Assembly (NCBI RefSeq): GCF_026236535.1
Contig: NZ_JAHTMW010000010.1
Coordinates: 1-64,000 of the forward strand
From: Streptomyces sp. SKN60
Lineage (GTDB): Bacteria; Actinomycetota; Actinomycetes; Streptomycetales; Streptomycetaceae
DNA length: 64,000 bases
Direction: 5' to 3'
Positions within the stretch are counted from its first letter, which is position 1. Each line of letters starts with the position of its first letter. Made by a program: the position numbers and the translations under genes. Shown here one piece after another: positions 18,426 to 26,489 of this stretch. Under the pieces are notes generated by a model. It saw only the letters and a program-made list of their open reading frames with translations. It was not told the origin of the DNA and ran no database searches.

Positions 18426-19000
18426 CAGGGTCTCCCTCCCACGCCGACCCGCGCCATGATCTCGCAGAGCGCCCGGTCGTCGAAGATCCGTGCCGTCGGG
18501 ATGCGCACGGTGGTCCTGCGGCGTCCCGTGACCGGGTGGCCGGCCAGGTTGATCCAGTAGCAGCAGTGCCGCAGGTCGAGCCGCTCGTGCCCGGCCCGCA
18601 GCCAGTCCTCGCGGTCGCGGGGCACGAGCATCACGACCAGGATCTTGTGGACCGCGACGGGGGTGCGGGCGAGCTTCGCCAGGTGCTCGTTGTCGAGCGT
18701 GAAGGAGAAGCTGCCGCTCGCGTCCCGCTGGGTTCGCGGCGGTATCTGGTAGGTGCATTTGAGCTGCACCTTGATGGTCACCTCGTCGTCGACGGTGTGG
18801 CCGGGAGCGCTGTGGCTCACGTGCCAGTCGATGCCGTTGTCCGGAAACGGCTGCGACAGCGAGCAGCCCGCCGCCGCCGCGACCGCGTGGAGATAGCCGA
18901 CCTGGAGGGTCTCCATGCAGGCGGTGGTGGCGAGCGAGCCGCGCAGCGGTGCCGCCCGCTGGGGCGGCAGCCCGTCCGACGCGGGCTGGGCGAGCGCCAT
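18425..19000 (-). CDS. DUF4365-domain protein, nuclease-like
   Basis: A 191-residue protein with the features I associate with DUF4365: an aspartate in NGIDWHV (D58) followed by the core strand IKVQLKCT (Q79, K81). This gives a D...QxK arrangement like the PD-(D/E)xK nuclease fold. No activity is established for it. It is the first gene of a two-gene unit with the OB-fold-like protein. The divergent neighbour is a DEDDh exonuclease, starting 121 bases away. Confidence 0.75.
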   Translation of the reverse strand: MALAQPASDGLPPQRAAPLRGSLATTACMETLQVGYLHAVAAAAGCSLSQPFPDNGIDWHVSHSAPGHTVDDEVTIKVQLKCTYQIPPRTQRDASGSFSFTLDNEHLAKLARTPVAVHKILVVMLVPRDREDWLRAGHERLDLRHCCYWINLAGHPVTGRRRTTVRIPTARIFDDRALCEIMARVGVGGRP

Positions 19001-19120
19001 GTCAGTTCCCTTCCCCGTCACCTGTGTTGTCACCGGCCCGCGTACGGCGCAAACAGCCCGGGTATCAACGATTCGGGCAGGGGGCTGGCCATCTGCCGCG
19101 CACGCGCGAGGAGTTCGGGG

Positions 19121-19849
19121 ATGACGACGCACTGGTTCGACGGGCCCCTGGCCGCGTTCGACACGGAGACGACGGGAGTCGACGTCGAGGAGGACCGCAT
19201 CGTGTCCGCCGCCCTCGTCGTCCAGGACGCGGCGGGCATGCGGCCGCGGGTGACCCGCTGGCTGGTGAACCCGGGGGTGCCGGTGCCGCCCGGGGCCACC
19301 GCGATACACGGCCTGACGGACGATCATCTGCAGCGGAACGGGCGCTGGCCGTCGCCCGTGATGGAGGAACTGGCCCGGGCGATAGCCGAACAGAGCGCGG
19401 CGGGCCGCCCGTTGGTGGTGATGAACGCGCCGTTCGACCTGACCATCCTGGACCGCGAGCTGCGCCGACACCGGGCGTCCTCGCTGGGCCGCTACACGGA
19501 GCACGTGCCGCTGTGCGTGCTCGACCCGCGGGTCCTGGACAAGCATCTGGACCGCTATCGCAAGGGCCGGCGGACGCTGACCGATCTGTGCGAGCAGTAC
19601 GAGGTAGTGCTCGACGGCGCGCACGACGCGGCGGCGGACGCGCAGGCGGCGCTCGAGGTCGTACGGGCGGTGGGGCGGCGGTTCGCGTCCCGCCTGGAGC
19701 GGCTGACGCCGGCGGAGCTGCACACCCTGCAGGCGGTGTGGCACGCGGCACAGGCGCGCGGCCTGCAGGCCTGGTTCGCCCGGCAGGGCACCCCGGAGGC
19801 GGTGGACCCGGCGTGGCCGCTGCGTCCGGAGCTGTCGACGGCGGCGTGA
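19121..19849 (+). CDS. DEDDh 3'-5' exonuclease (DnaQ/RNase T-like)
   Basis: A 242-residue exonuclease of the DnaQ superfamily. ExoI motif FDTETTG is at about 13-19, ExoII is NAPFDLTILDREL, and ExoIII is HDAAADAQAALEV with the His-x4-Asp signature. The C-terminal 60 residues form an added helical region ending near WFARQGTPEAVDPAWPLRPE. GAGGAG precedes the ATG by about 7 bases. It is a stand-alone exonuclease rather than a polymerase domain; DNA or RNA as substrate cannot be told from sequence. Confidence 0.9.
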   Translation: MTTHWFDGPLAAFDTETTGVDVEEDRIVSAALVVQDAAGMRPRVTRWLVNPGVPVPPGATAIHGLTDDHLQRNGRWPSPVMEELARAIAEQSAAGRPLVVMNAPFDLTILDRELRRHRASSLGRYTEHVPLCVLDPRVLDKHLDRYRKGRRTLTDLCEQYEVVLDGAHDAAADAQAALEVVRAVGRRFASRLERLTPAELHTLQAVWHAAQARGLQAWFARQGTPEAVDPAWPLRPELSTAA

Positions 19850-19872
19850 GCGGCATGCGCCCGGAAACAGCT

Positions 19873-19904
19873 GAGGCCGGTCCGTCTTCTGACGGACCGG
19901 CCTC
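19873..19904. terminator. Bidirectional terminator between exonuclease gene and tRNA-Val
   Basis: Perfect 14-bp stem, arms GAGGCCGGTCCGTC and GACGGACCGGCCTC, loop TTCT. It lies between the exonuclease stop codon and the 3' end of the convergent tRNA. Confidence 0.85.
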
Positions 19905-19910
19905 TCCCGG

Positions 19911-19982
19911 TGGGCGATACTGGGATCGAACCAGTGACCCCTTCGGTGTGAACGAAGTGCTCTCCCGCTGAGCTAATCGCCC
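19911..19982 (-). tRNA. tRNA-Val (anticodon CAC)
   Basis: A 72-base cloverleaf with acceptor stem GGGCGAT/ATCGCCC, D-arm TTAGCTCAGCGGGAGAG, anticodon loop TTCACAC and T-arm CTGGTTCGATCCCAG. CCA is not encoded. The sequence is identical to the copy at 23038-23109. Confidence 0.97.
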
Positions 19983-20059
19983 GGGCAACGGGTGAAACCA
20001 TACAGGCCCGGACGGGCTTCGTTCAAACCGGCTCCGGCGGGGCACGCGCGGGGTGCGCC

Positions 20060-20503
20060 CTAAGTGCGCAGGTGGGCGGCGAGGCCGCGGCGGCCGCCGC
20101 GCATCATCAGGGCGTGGTTGGCCCGGAAGAAGGGGCGGCCGGGGACGGCGAGGGCACGCATGAGGGGGCTGCGGAGCTCGACCTCCTGCTCGTAGAGGGC
20201 GCGGGTGCCGGCGCCCTCGGAGGTGAGGGTCCAGCGGGCCCAGCCGTCCAGGTCTCCGGACATGCCGACCTCCAGGACCCCGGCATCGGGGTCGCGGCGC
20301 CGGGCCTCGGCGGTGACCACCAGGTCGTACGGCAGCAGGGAGCGGAAGCGGGCGGTGCCGGTGCGCTCGTCGAGCGGGACGACCTCGCGGACCTGCGGCC
20401 ACCAGAGGGGGTACTCCTCGGCCCGCTCCAGGACGCCGTAGACGGCGGCGGGCGGGGCGGCGAGACGCCAGACGCTGCGGAAGCGGTAGCGGCACCAGTC
20501 CAT
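20060..20503 (-). CDS. SRPBCC-family (polyketide cyclase/START-like) protein
   Basis: A 147-residue helix-grip protein beginning MDWCRYRFRSVWRLAAPPAAVYGVLERAEE-like with the family's WWPQV segment and a long C-terminal helix (PFFRANHALMMRGGRRGLAAHL). Such domains bind hydrophobic ligands; no substrate can be assigned. It lies alone on the minus strand between tRNA-Val and a divergent membrane protein gene. Confidence 0.82.
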   Translation of the reverse strand: MDWCRYRFRSVWRLAAPPAAVYGVLERAEEYPLWWPQVREVVPLDERTGTARFRSLLPYDLVVTAEARRRDPDAGVLEVGMSGDLDGWARWTLTSEGAGTRALYEQEVELRSPLMRALAVPGRPFFRANHALMMRGGRRGLAAHLRT

Positions 20504-20585
20504 GGGGCCAGTGTGGAGTACTCAGGGCCGGATCTGAGTATCCGCGCGCATCCCCTTTCGCTGTGTCCGGCGCCACACTCCGGCT

Positions 20586-22988
20586 ATGAACACCTCCCTG
20601 CCTCCCGCGGAAGAGCTCGCGCTCGTCGACCGCGAACTGGCCCGACTCGACGCCCACCGGGCGCAGTTGCTGCTGCGTCGGGACTGGCTGGTGCGGGTCC
20701 TGGACGCACAGCGGGCCGCGCCGGTGCCGCCCGTGCCGCCGGCTCCGCCCGCGGCGGCGGCCGCGCGGCCCTGGCCGGCGCCCGAGGCGACCCCGCGCAG
20801 CACGCAGAACGTGCTGCTGACCCTCGGCGGCATCCTGCTGAGCGTGGCCGCTCTCGTGTTCACGCTGGTCAGCTGGGGCACGATGGGCATCGGCGGCCGG
20901 TCCGCGGTGCTCGCGGTGGTCACCTCGGCGGCCCTGTTCGCGCCGGTGGTGCTGCTGCGCCGCGGTCTGGTGTCCACGGCGGAGTCGGTCGCGGTGCTCG
21001 GTCTGGTCCTGACGGTCCTCGACGCGTACGCCCTGCACCGCGTGGCGCTGCCGGAGACCGGCGGTCTCGGCTACACGGCGGCGGCCTCGGCGGTCCTGGC
21101 CGGCGCCTGGGCGGCGTACGGCTCCGCCCTGCCCCGGCTGCGCACCCCGCTCCCGGCCGCCGTGGTGGCGGCCCAACTGCCGCTGACGCTGGGGGTCCTG
21201 GCGGCGGACGGCGGGATGACCGCGTTCGCGTGGGCGGCGCTCGGCACGGCCGCCCTGGACGTGGCGGCGATGCTGTGGGGCAAGGCTCTGCCGGTGCGGG
21301 TGACCGCCGGGGTGGGTGCGGCGGGTCTGGGCGGCTGGGCGCTGCTGGCCGGCCTGGGTCTCTCGCTCACCTCGCCGCTGGAGGCGCTGCCACTGCTGCT
21401 CGCCTGCGCCGCCGTGCTGCTGTTCCTCGCGGTGCGTCACGCGCCGTCGGCGCTCGCCTCCGCCGTGGTGGCCGGTCTGGCGGGGATCGCCGCGACGGGC
21501 GGTCTGCTGCGTGCCGGGGTGCCGGAGGCGTGGATCGTCCCGGGGTACGCGCTGTGCGCCCTGGTCCTCGCGGGCGCCGCGGCCTGGCACCGGGGGCCCT
21601 GGGCGGGCCCGCGGACGGAGCCGGTGGCGCTGCCGGGGCTGCGGGACGGTCTGGCATGGGCGGGCGCGGGGGTCCTCGGCCTGGCGACGCTGTGGGCGCT
21701 GCCGCCCACCGTGTTCGGTCTGCTCGACCCGCGGGTCCGCTCGACGGAGATCTGGTCGGGTGCGCACCCGGAGCGGACGCTGACCGACTACCCGGCGACG
21801 GCCTCGCTGGTGCTGCTCGTGGTGACGGCCGCGCTGGTGGCGGTGCCCCGCCTGTGGGCGCGGAGTGCCGCGCTCGTCCTCGGCTGGGCGCTGCTTGTCG
21901 GTCTGCCGGTGGCGTTCGGCCTGTCGTACGGGGCCTCGCTCGCCGTCCTGCTCGGCGCGACGGCCGCGGCCCTCGTGGTGGCGGTGCGCCCGGCCCCGGT
22001 GGCGCGCGGGCTCGACGGCTCGGCGGAGGTGCTCGCCTGGCTCGGGTTCGGGTGCGGCCTGGCCTCGGGGCTCGCGACGGTGGCCCCGGCGCTGGACTCC
22101 CGGGCGGCGACGTTCGCGGTGCTCGGGGTGCTGGTGGCGCTGTTCGGCGCGGTCGCGGTGCTCGGCGGCGGGGTCCGGCGGACGGTGGCGGCCTGTGCGG
22201 GCGTGCTGGCGGTGGCGGGCCTGGTGGGGGCCGGGGCGGCGGCCGCGGGTCTGTCGGAGCCGGTGACGGGTCTGCTGCTGCTCGTGGTGCCGGCCGGGAC
22301 GGCCGGCCTGGGGGCCTGGCTGCGCCGGCGTCCGGAGTCCGTGGCGGTGGAGGCCACGGGTGCGGCGGTGGGTCTCTTCGGGCTCGGCCTGACGGTCGAC
22401 CGCCCGGCGCTGCTCGCGCTCGCGCTGGCGCTCGGCGGTGTGGTCGCGGCGGCGACGGCGGTACGGCCGGAGCGCCGCCCGGTGGCCTCGTGGGTGGCGG
22501 CGGTGCTGTTCCTGCTCGCGACCTGGGTGCGGCTCACGGTGTGGGAGGTCACGACCCCGGAGGCGTACACCCTGCCGGTGACGGTGCCCGCCCTGGTGGT
22601 GGGCGTGCTGCGGCGGCGCCGGGACCCGGAGGCGTCCTCGTGGACGGCGTACGGGCCGGGGCTCGCGGCCACGCTGGTGCCGAGTCTCTTCGCGGCCTGG
22701 GTCGACCCGCACGGAACGCGTCCGCTGCTGCTCGGCCTGGGCTCGCTGGCGGTGACGCTGCTCGGCGCGCGGTTCCGGCTGCAGGCACCGCTGCTGCTCG
22801 GCGGCTCGGTGCTCGCCCTGGTCGGGCTGCACGAGCTCGCGCCGTACGTGGTGCAGGCGGTGGGCGCGCTGCCGCGCTGGCTGCCGCCGGCCCTGGCCGG
22901 TCTGCTGCTGCTCGCGGTGGGCGCCACGTACGAGCAGCGGCTGCGTGACGCGCGCCGGCTGCGGGAGCGACTGGGCCGGATGCGGTGA
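20586..22988 (+). CDS. Large polytopic membrane protein (SCO7613 C-terminal-domain type)
   Basis: An 800-residue protein made almost wholly of Ala/Leu/Val-rich hydrophobic segments, well over 15 in number, after a short soluble N-terminus. The N-terminus is a predicted coiled helix (ALVDRELARLDAHRAQLLLRRDWLVRVL) followed by a Pro/Ala linker. The C-terminus is a basic helix (YEQRLRDARRLRERLGRMR). This layout matches Streptomyces membrane proteins annotated by the SCO7613 C-terminal domain; the role is unknown. It sits between two identical tRNA-Val genes and ends 6 bases before a strong terminator. Confidence 0.8.
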   Translation: MNTSLPPAEELALVDRELARLDAHRAQLLLRRDWLVRVLDAQRAAPVPPVPPAPPAAAAARPWPAPEATPRSTQNVLLTLGGILLSVAALVFTLVSWGTMGIGGRSAVLAVVTSAALFAPVVLLRRGLVSTAESVAVLGLVLTVLDAYALHRVALPETGGLGYTAAASAVLAGAWAAYGSALPRLRTPLPAAVVAAQLPLTLGVLAADGGMTAFAWAALGTAALDVAAMLWGKALPVRVTAGVGAAGLGGWALLAGLGLSLTSPLEALPLLLACAAVLLFLAVRHAPSALASAVVAGLAGIAATGGLLRAGVPEAWIVPGYALCALVLAGAAAWHRGPWAGPRTEPVALPGLRDGLAWAGAGVLGLATLWALPPTVFGLLDPRVRSTEIWSGAHPERTLTDYPATASLVLLVVTAALVAVPRLWARSAALVLGWALLVGLPVAFGLSYGASLAVLLGATAAALVVAVRPAPVARGLDGSAEVLAWLGFGCGLASGLATVAPALDSRAATFAVLGVLVALFGAVAVLGGGVRRTVAACAGVLAVAGLVGAGAAAAGLSEPVTGLLLLVVPAGTAGLGAWLRRRPESVAVEATGAAVGLFGLGLTVDRPALLALALALGGVVAAATAVRPERRPVASWVAAVLFLLATWVRLTVWEVTTPEAYTLPVTVPALVVGVLRRRRDPEASSWTAYGPGLAATLVPSLFAAWVDPHGTRPLLLGLGSLAVTLLGARFRLQAPLLLGGSVLALVGLHELAPYVVQAVGALPRWLPPALAGLLLLAVGATYEQRLRDARRLRERLGRMR

Positions 22989-22993
22989 GACGC

Positions 22994-23030
22994 CGAAGGC
23001 CCGGAGACGGATTCCGTCTCCGGGCCTTCG
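22994..23030. terminator. Strong bidirectional terminator
   Basis: Perfect 17-bp stem with arms CGAAGGCCCGGAGACGG and CCGTCTCCGGGCCTTCG and loop ATT. It serves the plus-strand membrane protein gene and the minus-strand tRNA-Val. Confidence 0.9.
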
Positions 23031-23037
23031 GTCCGGG

Positions 23038-23109
23038 TGGGCGATACTGGGATCGAACCAGTGACCCCTTCGGTGTGAACGAAGTGCTCTCCCGCTGAGC
23101 TAATCGCCC
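23038..23109 (-). tRNA. tRNA-Val (anticodon CAC), second copy
   Basis: A 72-base tRNA identical to the copy at 19911-19982, with the anticodon in loop TTCACAC. CCA is not encoded. Confidence 0.97.
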
Positions 23110-23163
23110 GGGTGCACCGCAAACATTACCGCATGTCAGCGGTGCTTCCGAACCGCTTCCTGG

Positions 23164-23652
23164 TCACTCGTCGATCTTCCACGGCATGACGAGGCCGAAC
23201 TTCCACAGGTAGATGCCCAGCAGCACGCCGATGATCACCAGGCCGATGCTGGTGAGGATGATGTTCCGGCGCCGGACCTTGGGGTCGAGGGCGCGCTGGG
23301 CGGCCTCGGTGACCTTCCGCTTGGTCCAGCGCAGCACCAGCTGGGCCCAGACGAACTCGGTCGCCCAGATCGCCATGCCGGCGAAGATCACCAGCCAGCC
23401 GGGGCCCGGCAGCGGCAGCATCACGATGCCGGCGCCGACGACGGCGAGGCCGACGACGAAGACGCCGACCTGCCAGCTCAGGTGCAGGGTCCGGCGGGCC
23501 TTGATGAACTCCGGCGCCCGCGAGCCGAGCGGCGCACCTTCGGTGTCCCCGGCCGCACTGTCCGGCGCGTCCGGCGTCGCGTTCCCCTGCTGCGCACTCT
23601 TGTCCCCGTCGGCCGCGGACTCCCCGGTGCGCTCGTCACTCTCCGCATTCAT
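23164..23652 (-). CDS. TIGR02611-type small membrane protein with PGPGW motif
   Basis: A 162-residue protein. The first 55 residues are acidic and disordered. Two adjacent membrane helices flank the motif LPLPGPGWLVIFAG, and a third helix lies near the C-terminus (IILTSIGLVIIGVLLGIYL). The PGPGW motif defines this uncharacterised actinobacterial family. It is divergent from ssgB across 189 bases. Confidence 0.82.
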   Translation of the reverse strand: MNAESDERTGESAADGDKSAQQGNATPDAPDSAAGDTEGAPLGSRAPEFIKARRTLHLSWQVGVFVVGLAVVGAGIVMLPLPGPGWLVIFAGMAIWATEFVWAQLVLRWTKRKVTEAAQRALDPKVRRRNIILTSIGLVIIGVLLGIYLWKFGLVMPWKIDE

Positions 23653-23749
23653 GACCCCAACTTACCGGACCGTCCCCGTGTGTCGAATTGGAGGTATTAC
23701 CCAAAGTTACACGCGCCCATACGAGCTACCTGAACGATCACAAAACAGA

Positions 23750-23790
23750 CAGAGGGGTTTACAACGGCACCGTAGGTGGCATGTCGATTT
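23750..23790 (+). promoter_or_regulatory. Candidate stress-sigma promoter region of ssgB
   Basis: The upstream region contains GTTT, 14 bases, then GGTGGC, loosely like SigH/SigB-type promoters (GTTT...GGGTAY). ssgB in S. coelicolor is reported as SigH-dependent. The match is partial, so the position is tentative. Confidence 0.3.
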
Positions 23791-23841
23791 CGCCGACGTG
23801 CGAATCCCCGAGCGCACACTGAGCGAAAGGCCCTGGCGCTT

Positions 23842-24255
23842 ATGAACACCACGGTCAGCTGCGAGCTGCACCTGCGCCTCGTTGTGTCGAGCGAGTCCTC
23901 ACTGCCTGTACCCGCGGGCCTGCGGTATGACACGGCCGATCCGTATGCCGTGCACGCCACCTTCCACACCGGAGCCGAGGAGACGGTCGAGTGGGTCTTC
24001 GCCCGCGACCTTCTCGCCGAGGGGCTGCACCGGCCCACCGGCACGGGCGACGTCCGGGTCTGGCCGTCACGCAGCCACGGTCAGGGAGTCGTCTGCATCG
24101 CGCTGAGTTCCCCCGAGGGCGAAGCCCTGCTCGAGGCCCCGGCGAGGGCCCTGGAGTCGTTCCTCAAGCGGACCGACGCTGCCGTGCCACCGGGCACCGA
24201 GCACCGCCACTTCGACCTCGACACGGAGCTCTCCCACATCCTGGCCGACAGCTGA
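23842..24255 (+). CDS. ssgB: Sporulation and cell division protein SsgB
   Basis: A SsgA-like protein of 137 residues, the length of SsgB. The sequence MNTTVSCELHLRLV...ETVEWVFARDLL...ALSSPEGEALLEAPA...LDTELSHIL is characteristic of SsgB. In Streptomyces SsgB marks future septum sites in aerial hyphae and recruits FtsZ. This strongly places the window in Streptomyces or a close relative. ATG 23842 is chosen over an in-frame ATG 66 bases upstream because it gives the conserved N-terminus. A hairpin follows the stop codon. Confidence 0.96.
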   Translation: MNTTVSCELHLRLVVSSESSLPVPAGLRYDTADPYAVHATFHTGAEETVEWVFARDLLAEGLHRPTGTGDVRVWPSRSHGQGVVCIALSSPEGEALLEAPARALESFLKRTDAAVPPGTEHRHFDLDTELSHILADS

Positions 24256-24274
24256 GGCCAGGCCTACAGCCGCA

Positions 24275-24305
24275 CGGCGCCGTCCGACTCGGGGAGACGG
24301 CGCCG
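24275..24305 (+). terminator. Terminator after ssgB
   Basis: Inverted repeat with 10-bp arms CGGCGCCGTC and GACGGCGCCG and an 11-base loop, about 20 bases past the ssgB stop codon. Confidence 0.6.
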
Positions 24306-24453
24306 CGCGGACAACCGTGCACTGCACTTCCTCATCGGCGCTCCACACCGCGCAGCCGGCGCGGTGCGGGGCGCCGATGCCCGTTTCCGGGTCCGCGCTA
24401 GAGTTCAGCGCAATTCCGCGGGCACCCGCCCGCAGCCGGCCAGGGAGCGAATC

Positions 24454-25011
24454 GTGCTGATCCCCCACGACACCCGGATCGCCCTCGACACCGTCGTCGA
24501 TCTGATGAACACCGCCCCGGAGGGTGACCGCGACGACGCGCTCGGGGACATCGAGGCGCTGCAGTCCTTCGTGCACGCCCACAAGATCAGTGACGTCGGC
24601 CAGCTGAGCGCGGCCGACCTGCGCGCGGTGCGCGAGGTGCGCGACCGCTTCACGGCGGTCTTCTCCGCGCCCGACGCCCGGATCGCCGCCACCCTGATCA
24701 ACCAGCTGGTCGCGGCCGCCGGCACCACACCGCAGCTGACCGACCACGACGGCTACGACTGGCACGTCCACTACTTCGCGCCGGGCGCCTCGGTCGCCGA
24801 CCACCTGGGCGCGGACTGCGGAATGGCGCTGGCCTTCATCGTCGTCGCGGGCGAGCAGGAGCGGCTGCGCCGCTGCGAGGCGCCGGACTGCGGCCGGGCC
24901 TTCGTCGACCTCTCCCGCAACCGCTCCCGCCGCTACTGCGACAGCCGCACCTGCGGCAACCGTCTGCACGTCGCCGCCTACCGGGCCCGCCGCAAGGAAG
25001 CCGCGGGCTGA
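24454..25011 (+). CDS. CGNR zinc-finger protein, likely transcriptional regulator
   Basis: A 185-residue protein with an N-terminal helical domain (formerly DUF1470/ABATE type, with IALDTVVDLMNT) and the C-terminal CGNR zinc finger. The four ligands are C141, C146, C162 and C167, in CEAPDCGRAF and YCDSRTCGNR. CGNR proteins are treated as putative regulators; the target is unknown. GTG at 24454 is chosen because AGGGAG lies about 6 bases upstream. TAGAGT at 24399-24404 may be its -10. Confidence 0.88.
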   Translation: MLIPHDTRIALDTVVDLMNTAPEGDRDDALGDIEALQSFVHAHKISDVGQLSAADLRAVREVRDRFTAVFSAPDARIAATLINQLVAAAGTTPQLTDHDGYDWHVHYFAPGASVADHLGADCGMALAFIVVAGEQERLRRCEAPDCGRAFVDLSRNRSRRYCDSRTCGNRLHVAAYRARRKEAAG

Positions 25012-25035
25012 TCCCGCCCCCGGGCACCGGCACCC

Positions 25036-25254
25036 TCACAGCAGGAACAGGTCGTGCACGGCGGCCATGAGCAGCAGCGCGCCGATCACCGCCAGGAAGA
25101 TCATCAGCGGTGGCTGGGACAGCGCGAACAGACAGCCGCGCGGCTCCTCGGCGACCGGCACGGACGGCGCCGCACCGGGGGCGGGAACGCGTGCGGGGCC
25201 TGTTGCGGGGGCCGGAACGTGTGCGGGGGCGGTGTCCCCCGAGGTATCGAGCAT
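25036..25254 (-). CDS. Small tail-anchored membrane protein, 72 aa
   Basis: No family recognised. A Pro/Ala/Val-rich soluble N-terminus of about 45 residues is followed by one C-terminal hydrophobic helix (PPLMIFLAVIGALLLMAAV) ending HDLFLL. The start is uncertain: ATG at 25254 (MLDTSGD) or GTG at 25275, neither with a strong ribosome site. It is convergent with the CGNR gene, 24 bases away. Confidence 0.6.
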   Translation of the reverse strand: MLDTSGDTAPAHVPAPATGPARVPAPGAAPSVPVAEEPRGCLFALSQPPLMIFLAVIGALLLMAAVHDLFLL

Positions 25255-25387
25255 CTCGGGGGGATGATGCAGCACGCCCGGTCCCGAAGATCACGCAACA
25301 CACCCCGCGCCGGGCCGTGTTCACCCCATCCCGTGGACCACGGGACCGAGAAGGATCAGAACCGGTCGGACCGCGGTCCGATCCCGG

Positions 25388-25816
25388 TCATATTCCGTGC
25401 TTCTTCAGAATCGCCTCAATGTCGCTGAAGTCCTCGTCCGCCGGCTTCGCCTGCTGCTTCGCGGCCGGAGCGGAGCGCCCGGCCCCCAGCGACGGCGCCG
25501 ACGCGGCCGGCGCCACGGCCGACGGGGTCTCTCCCCCGGTCGCCGCCTTCTTCCCGGCCCTGCGCCGCTCGACCGCGCGCGAGCTCATGAACAGCAGCCA
25601 GGACAGGCCCAGCACACCGAAGCCGGCCCACACGGTCAGGTTGAACGTCAGGGCCTCGAAGAGCCAGTCGATCGCGCCCGTCATCACCAGGCCCAGCGGC
25701 ACCAGCGCATAGGCGGCGATCCGGGTGGCGGTCAGGAACTTCCTCCGCCAGGCCGTGATCGCGGCGATGCCCAGGCCCGCCGCGGCCACCGCGGAGCAAA
25801 CGGTCTCGGCAAGCAT
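25388..25816 (-). CDS. Small membrane protein with conserved acidic C-terminus, 142 aa
   Basis: Three hydrophobic helices fill the first 75 residues. An Ala/Pro/Lys linker follows, and the charged tail ends EDFSDIEAILKKHGI, which reads like a docking motif. The function is unknown. A near-perfect AGGAGGA ribosome site stands before the ATG at 25816, so the gene is real. Confidence 0.78.
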   Translation of the reverse strand: MLAETVCSAVAAAGLGIAAITAWRRKFLTATRIAAYALVPLGLVMTGAIDWLFEALTFNLTVWAGFGVLGLSWLLFMSSRAVERRRAGKKAATGGETPSAVAPAASAPSLGAGRSAPAAKQQAKPADEDFSDIEAILKKHGI

Positions 25817-25951
25817 GCGATCCTCCTGGTCCCGGGTGATACGTCCCTTCCATCCTGCACCGCACCACCCCCGCCGGGCCATGCCCCGGGCCGGGGATCA
25901 GGGAGATCTCCGGGTCGTCCCCCAGGGAGGGCCGGATGGGAGACTCTTCCC

Positions 25952-26464
25952 ATGAGTGAGTCCACCACCCCCGCCTCCCCGGTCGTCCTGGAGGCCTGGT
26001 TCGACCTGCAGTGCCCCGACTGCTTCCAGGCCCTCGACGACGTCCGCGCCCTGCGCGCCGCGTACGGCGACCGCCTCGACGTGCAGCTGCGCCACTTCCC
26101 GCTGTCCAAGCACAAGCACGCGTACGCCGCCGCCCAGGCCGCCGAGGAGGCCTTCGCCCAGGGGCAGGGCTGGCCCTACGCCGAGGCCCTCCTGGCCCGG
26201 ACCGCCGAGCTGGCCGACCGCGGCGAGCCGGTCCTCCTAGAGGTCGCGGGCGAACTCGGCCTGGACGCCGAGGAGTTCGACACCGCGCTGATCGACGGCC
26301 GGCACCTCCTGACGGTCGACGCCGACGAGGCCGAGGGCAAGGCGATCAAGGTCACCGGCACCCCCACGTACGTCATCGGCGGCGAGCGTCTCGACGGCGG
26401 CCAGAGTCAGGACGGTCTGCGCGAGCGCATCACGGAGATCGCCGACCGCCTCCTCGGCGCCTGA
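25952..26464 (+). CDS. DsbA/FrnE-like thioredoxin-fold protein
   Basis: A 170-residue DSBA-family protein. The N-terminal strand and redox site read WFDLQCPDCFQ, with Cys-Pro-Asp-Cys as the CxxC. The helical insertion and a C-terminal GTPTYVIGGERL (cis-Pro loop) complete the fold. There is no signal peptide, so it acts in the cytoplasm, unlike periplasmic DsbA. It is convergent with the GNAT gene, 25 bases apart. Confidence 0.85.
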   Translation: MSESTTPASPVVLEAWFDLQCPDCFQALDDVRALRAAYGDRLDVQLRHFPLSKHKHAYAAAQAAEEAFAQGQGWPYAEALLARTAELADRGEPVLLEVAGELGLDAEEFDTALIDGRHLLTVDADEAEGKAIKVTGTPTYVIGGERLDGGQSQDGLRERITEIADRLLGA

Positions 26465-26489
26465 CCCCACCCCTCTGCCGGGGAGATCG

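Noticed and set aside
14391-18560. A plus-strand open frame of about 1390 codons across thrS
   Set aside because: Antisense shadow of thrS and the next gene. It overlaps well-supported proteins and has no ribosome site.
19065-22832. A minus-strand open frame of about 1255 codons across the exonuclease and membrane protein genes
   Set aside because: It runs through a tRNA-Val gene and shows Arg/Pro/Gly low complexity typical of shadows.
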